Below are positions 63,765-64,000 of a stretch of DNA of 64,000 nt, piece after piece. This stretch comes from JBKECA01 sp047973435 (lineage in GTDB: Bacteria > Planctomycetota > Planctomycetia > Planctomycetales > Planctomycetaceae), in the NCBI GenBank assembly GCA_047973435.1, contig JBKECA010000386.1, forward strand, positions 1 through 64,000. The letters are read 5' to 3'. The notes under the pieces are model-generated. The model ran no database searches. It was not told the DNA's origin and worked only from the letters and a program-made list of their open reading frames with translations. A program made the translations under genes and the position numbers. Within the stretch, counting starts at the first letter, position 1, and every line of letters begins with the position of its first letter.

Positions 63765-64000
63765 GAAGCACGACTCAGCCGTGGACATCCTGAGATTCGC
63801 CTCGCCCCGGAGAGTAACCCTCTTCGGGGCGATTGGCATTGGTGGGCGAACGCCACGCGCGGTAGCGCAATGCTCTGCGACGTCTCGTGGTGAGCCGCGC
63901 GGCGTAACCCTGCGGATGGATGTTCTGTCGACGCTCAGTCCGAGTGCCGATGCAACTCGGCTCGCCTGACTAGCGGTAACAGGAACTGCGCTCACGTCGC
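63765..64000. other. Terminal intergenic region with hairpins
   Basis: 236 bp to the window edge. It holds a hairpin CGCCCCGGAGAG/CTCTTCGGGGCG (63803-63831) that could terminate arsR transcription, and an imperfect GGTGAGCCG/CGGCTCGCC pair (about 63891-63968) related in sequence to insert 4 of uvrA. No gene is visible. Confidence 0.45.

Overview
The window comes from a GC-rich bacterial chromosome, almost certainly a planctomycete of the Planctomycetaceae type. The markers are a DUF1559 pseudopilin-like protein with the H-x9-DG tail, a Cys-type sulfatase, a double-length UvrA, a very large DUF4175-type coiled-coil protein, TadG/vWA proteins and many secreted proteins of unknown function. murB and murC show peptidoglycan synthesis. 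I found no rRNA, tRNA, CRISPR array, cas gene or complete mobile element.

Layout. 1-7.2 kb: 3' part of a giant uvrA with four ATPase domains and a duplicated C-terminal domain of unknown function, interrupted in frame by five palindromic inserts. 7.3-12.3 kb: secreted carboxypeptidase-regulatory-like protein, YceI protein, and two small paralogous membrane proteins. 12.8-18.8 kb: YyaL/DUF255 thioredoxin-fold protein fused to a DsbD-N-like domain, aldehyde dehydrogenase, aldo/keto reductase. 19-29.4 kb: a minus-strand run with the DUF4175-type protein, an SBF-like transporter, a protein with a transglutaminase-like segment lacking the usual Cys, and a histidine kinase with its sigma-54 response regulator. 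30-39 kb: DUF1559, PhyH dioxygenase, HdeD/DUF308, MoxR-like AAA ATPase divergent from a MoaD/ThiS-like protein and a BNR-repeat protein, then an MMPL/RND permease. 38.8-42.4 kb: murC-murB and a beta-barrel protein. 42.8-47.9 kb: sulfatase, vWA/TadG protein, the remnant of a second TadG copy, an IS66 remnant and a repeat cluster. 47.9-51.2 kb: UvrC-like GIY-YIG protein, obg, DUF374 acyltransferase. 51.7-58.7 kb: SEC-C/TPR protein, transhydrogenase alpha subunit without partners, an orphan phage portal gene, secreted amidohydrolase and a membrane protein. 59-64 kb: NUDIX-like protein, two secreted proteins of unknown function, an SDR lacking its catalytic Tyr, and an ArsR regulator whose 3' end is the first unit of a tandem hairpin array.

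The most unusual layer is repetitive DNA. About 85-bp elements with terminal inverted repeats (seven copies plus a fragment) sit between genes, once in the murC leader. Two unrelated families of palindromes are embedded in frame in uvrA, and hairpin units are iterated after arsR. Together they suggest active but non-autonomous palindrome spread. No complete new defence or metabolic system is evident. The best candidates for undescribed biology are the uvrA palindromic inserts, the fused UvrA architecture, the ThiS-like/BNR pair and the orphan portal gene. All calls come from reading sequence and translations by eye. Family names rest on recognised motifs, not on database searches.
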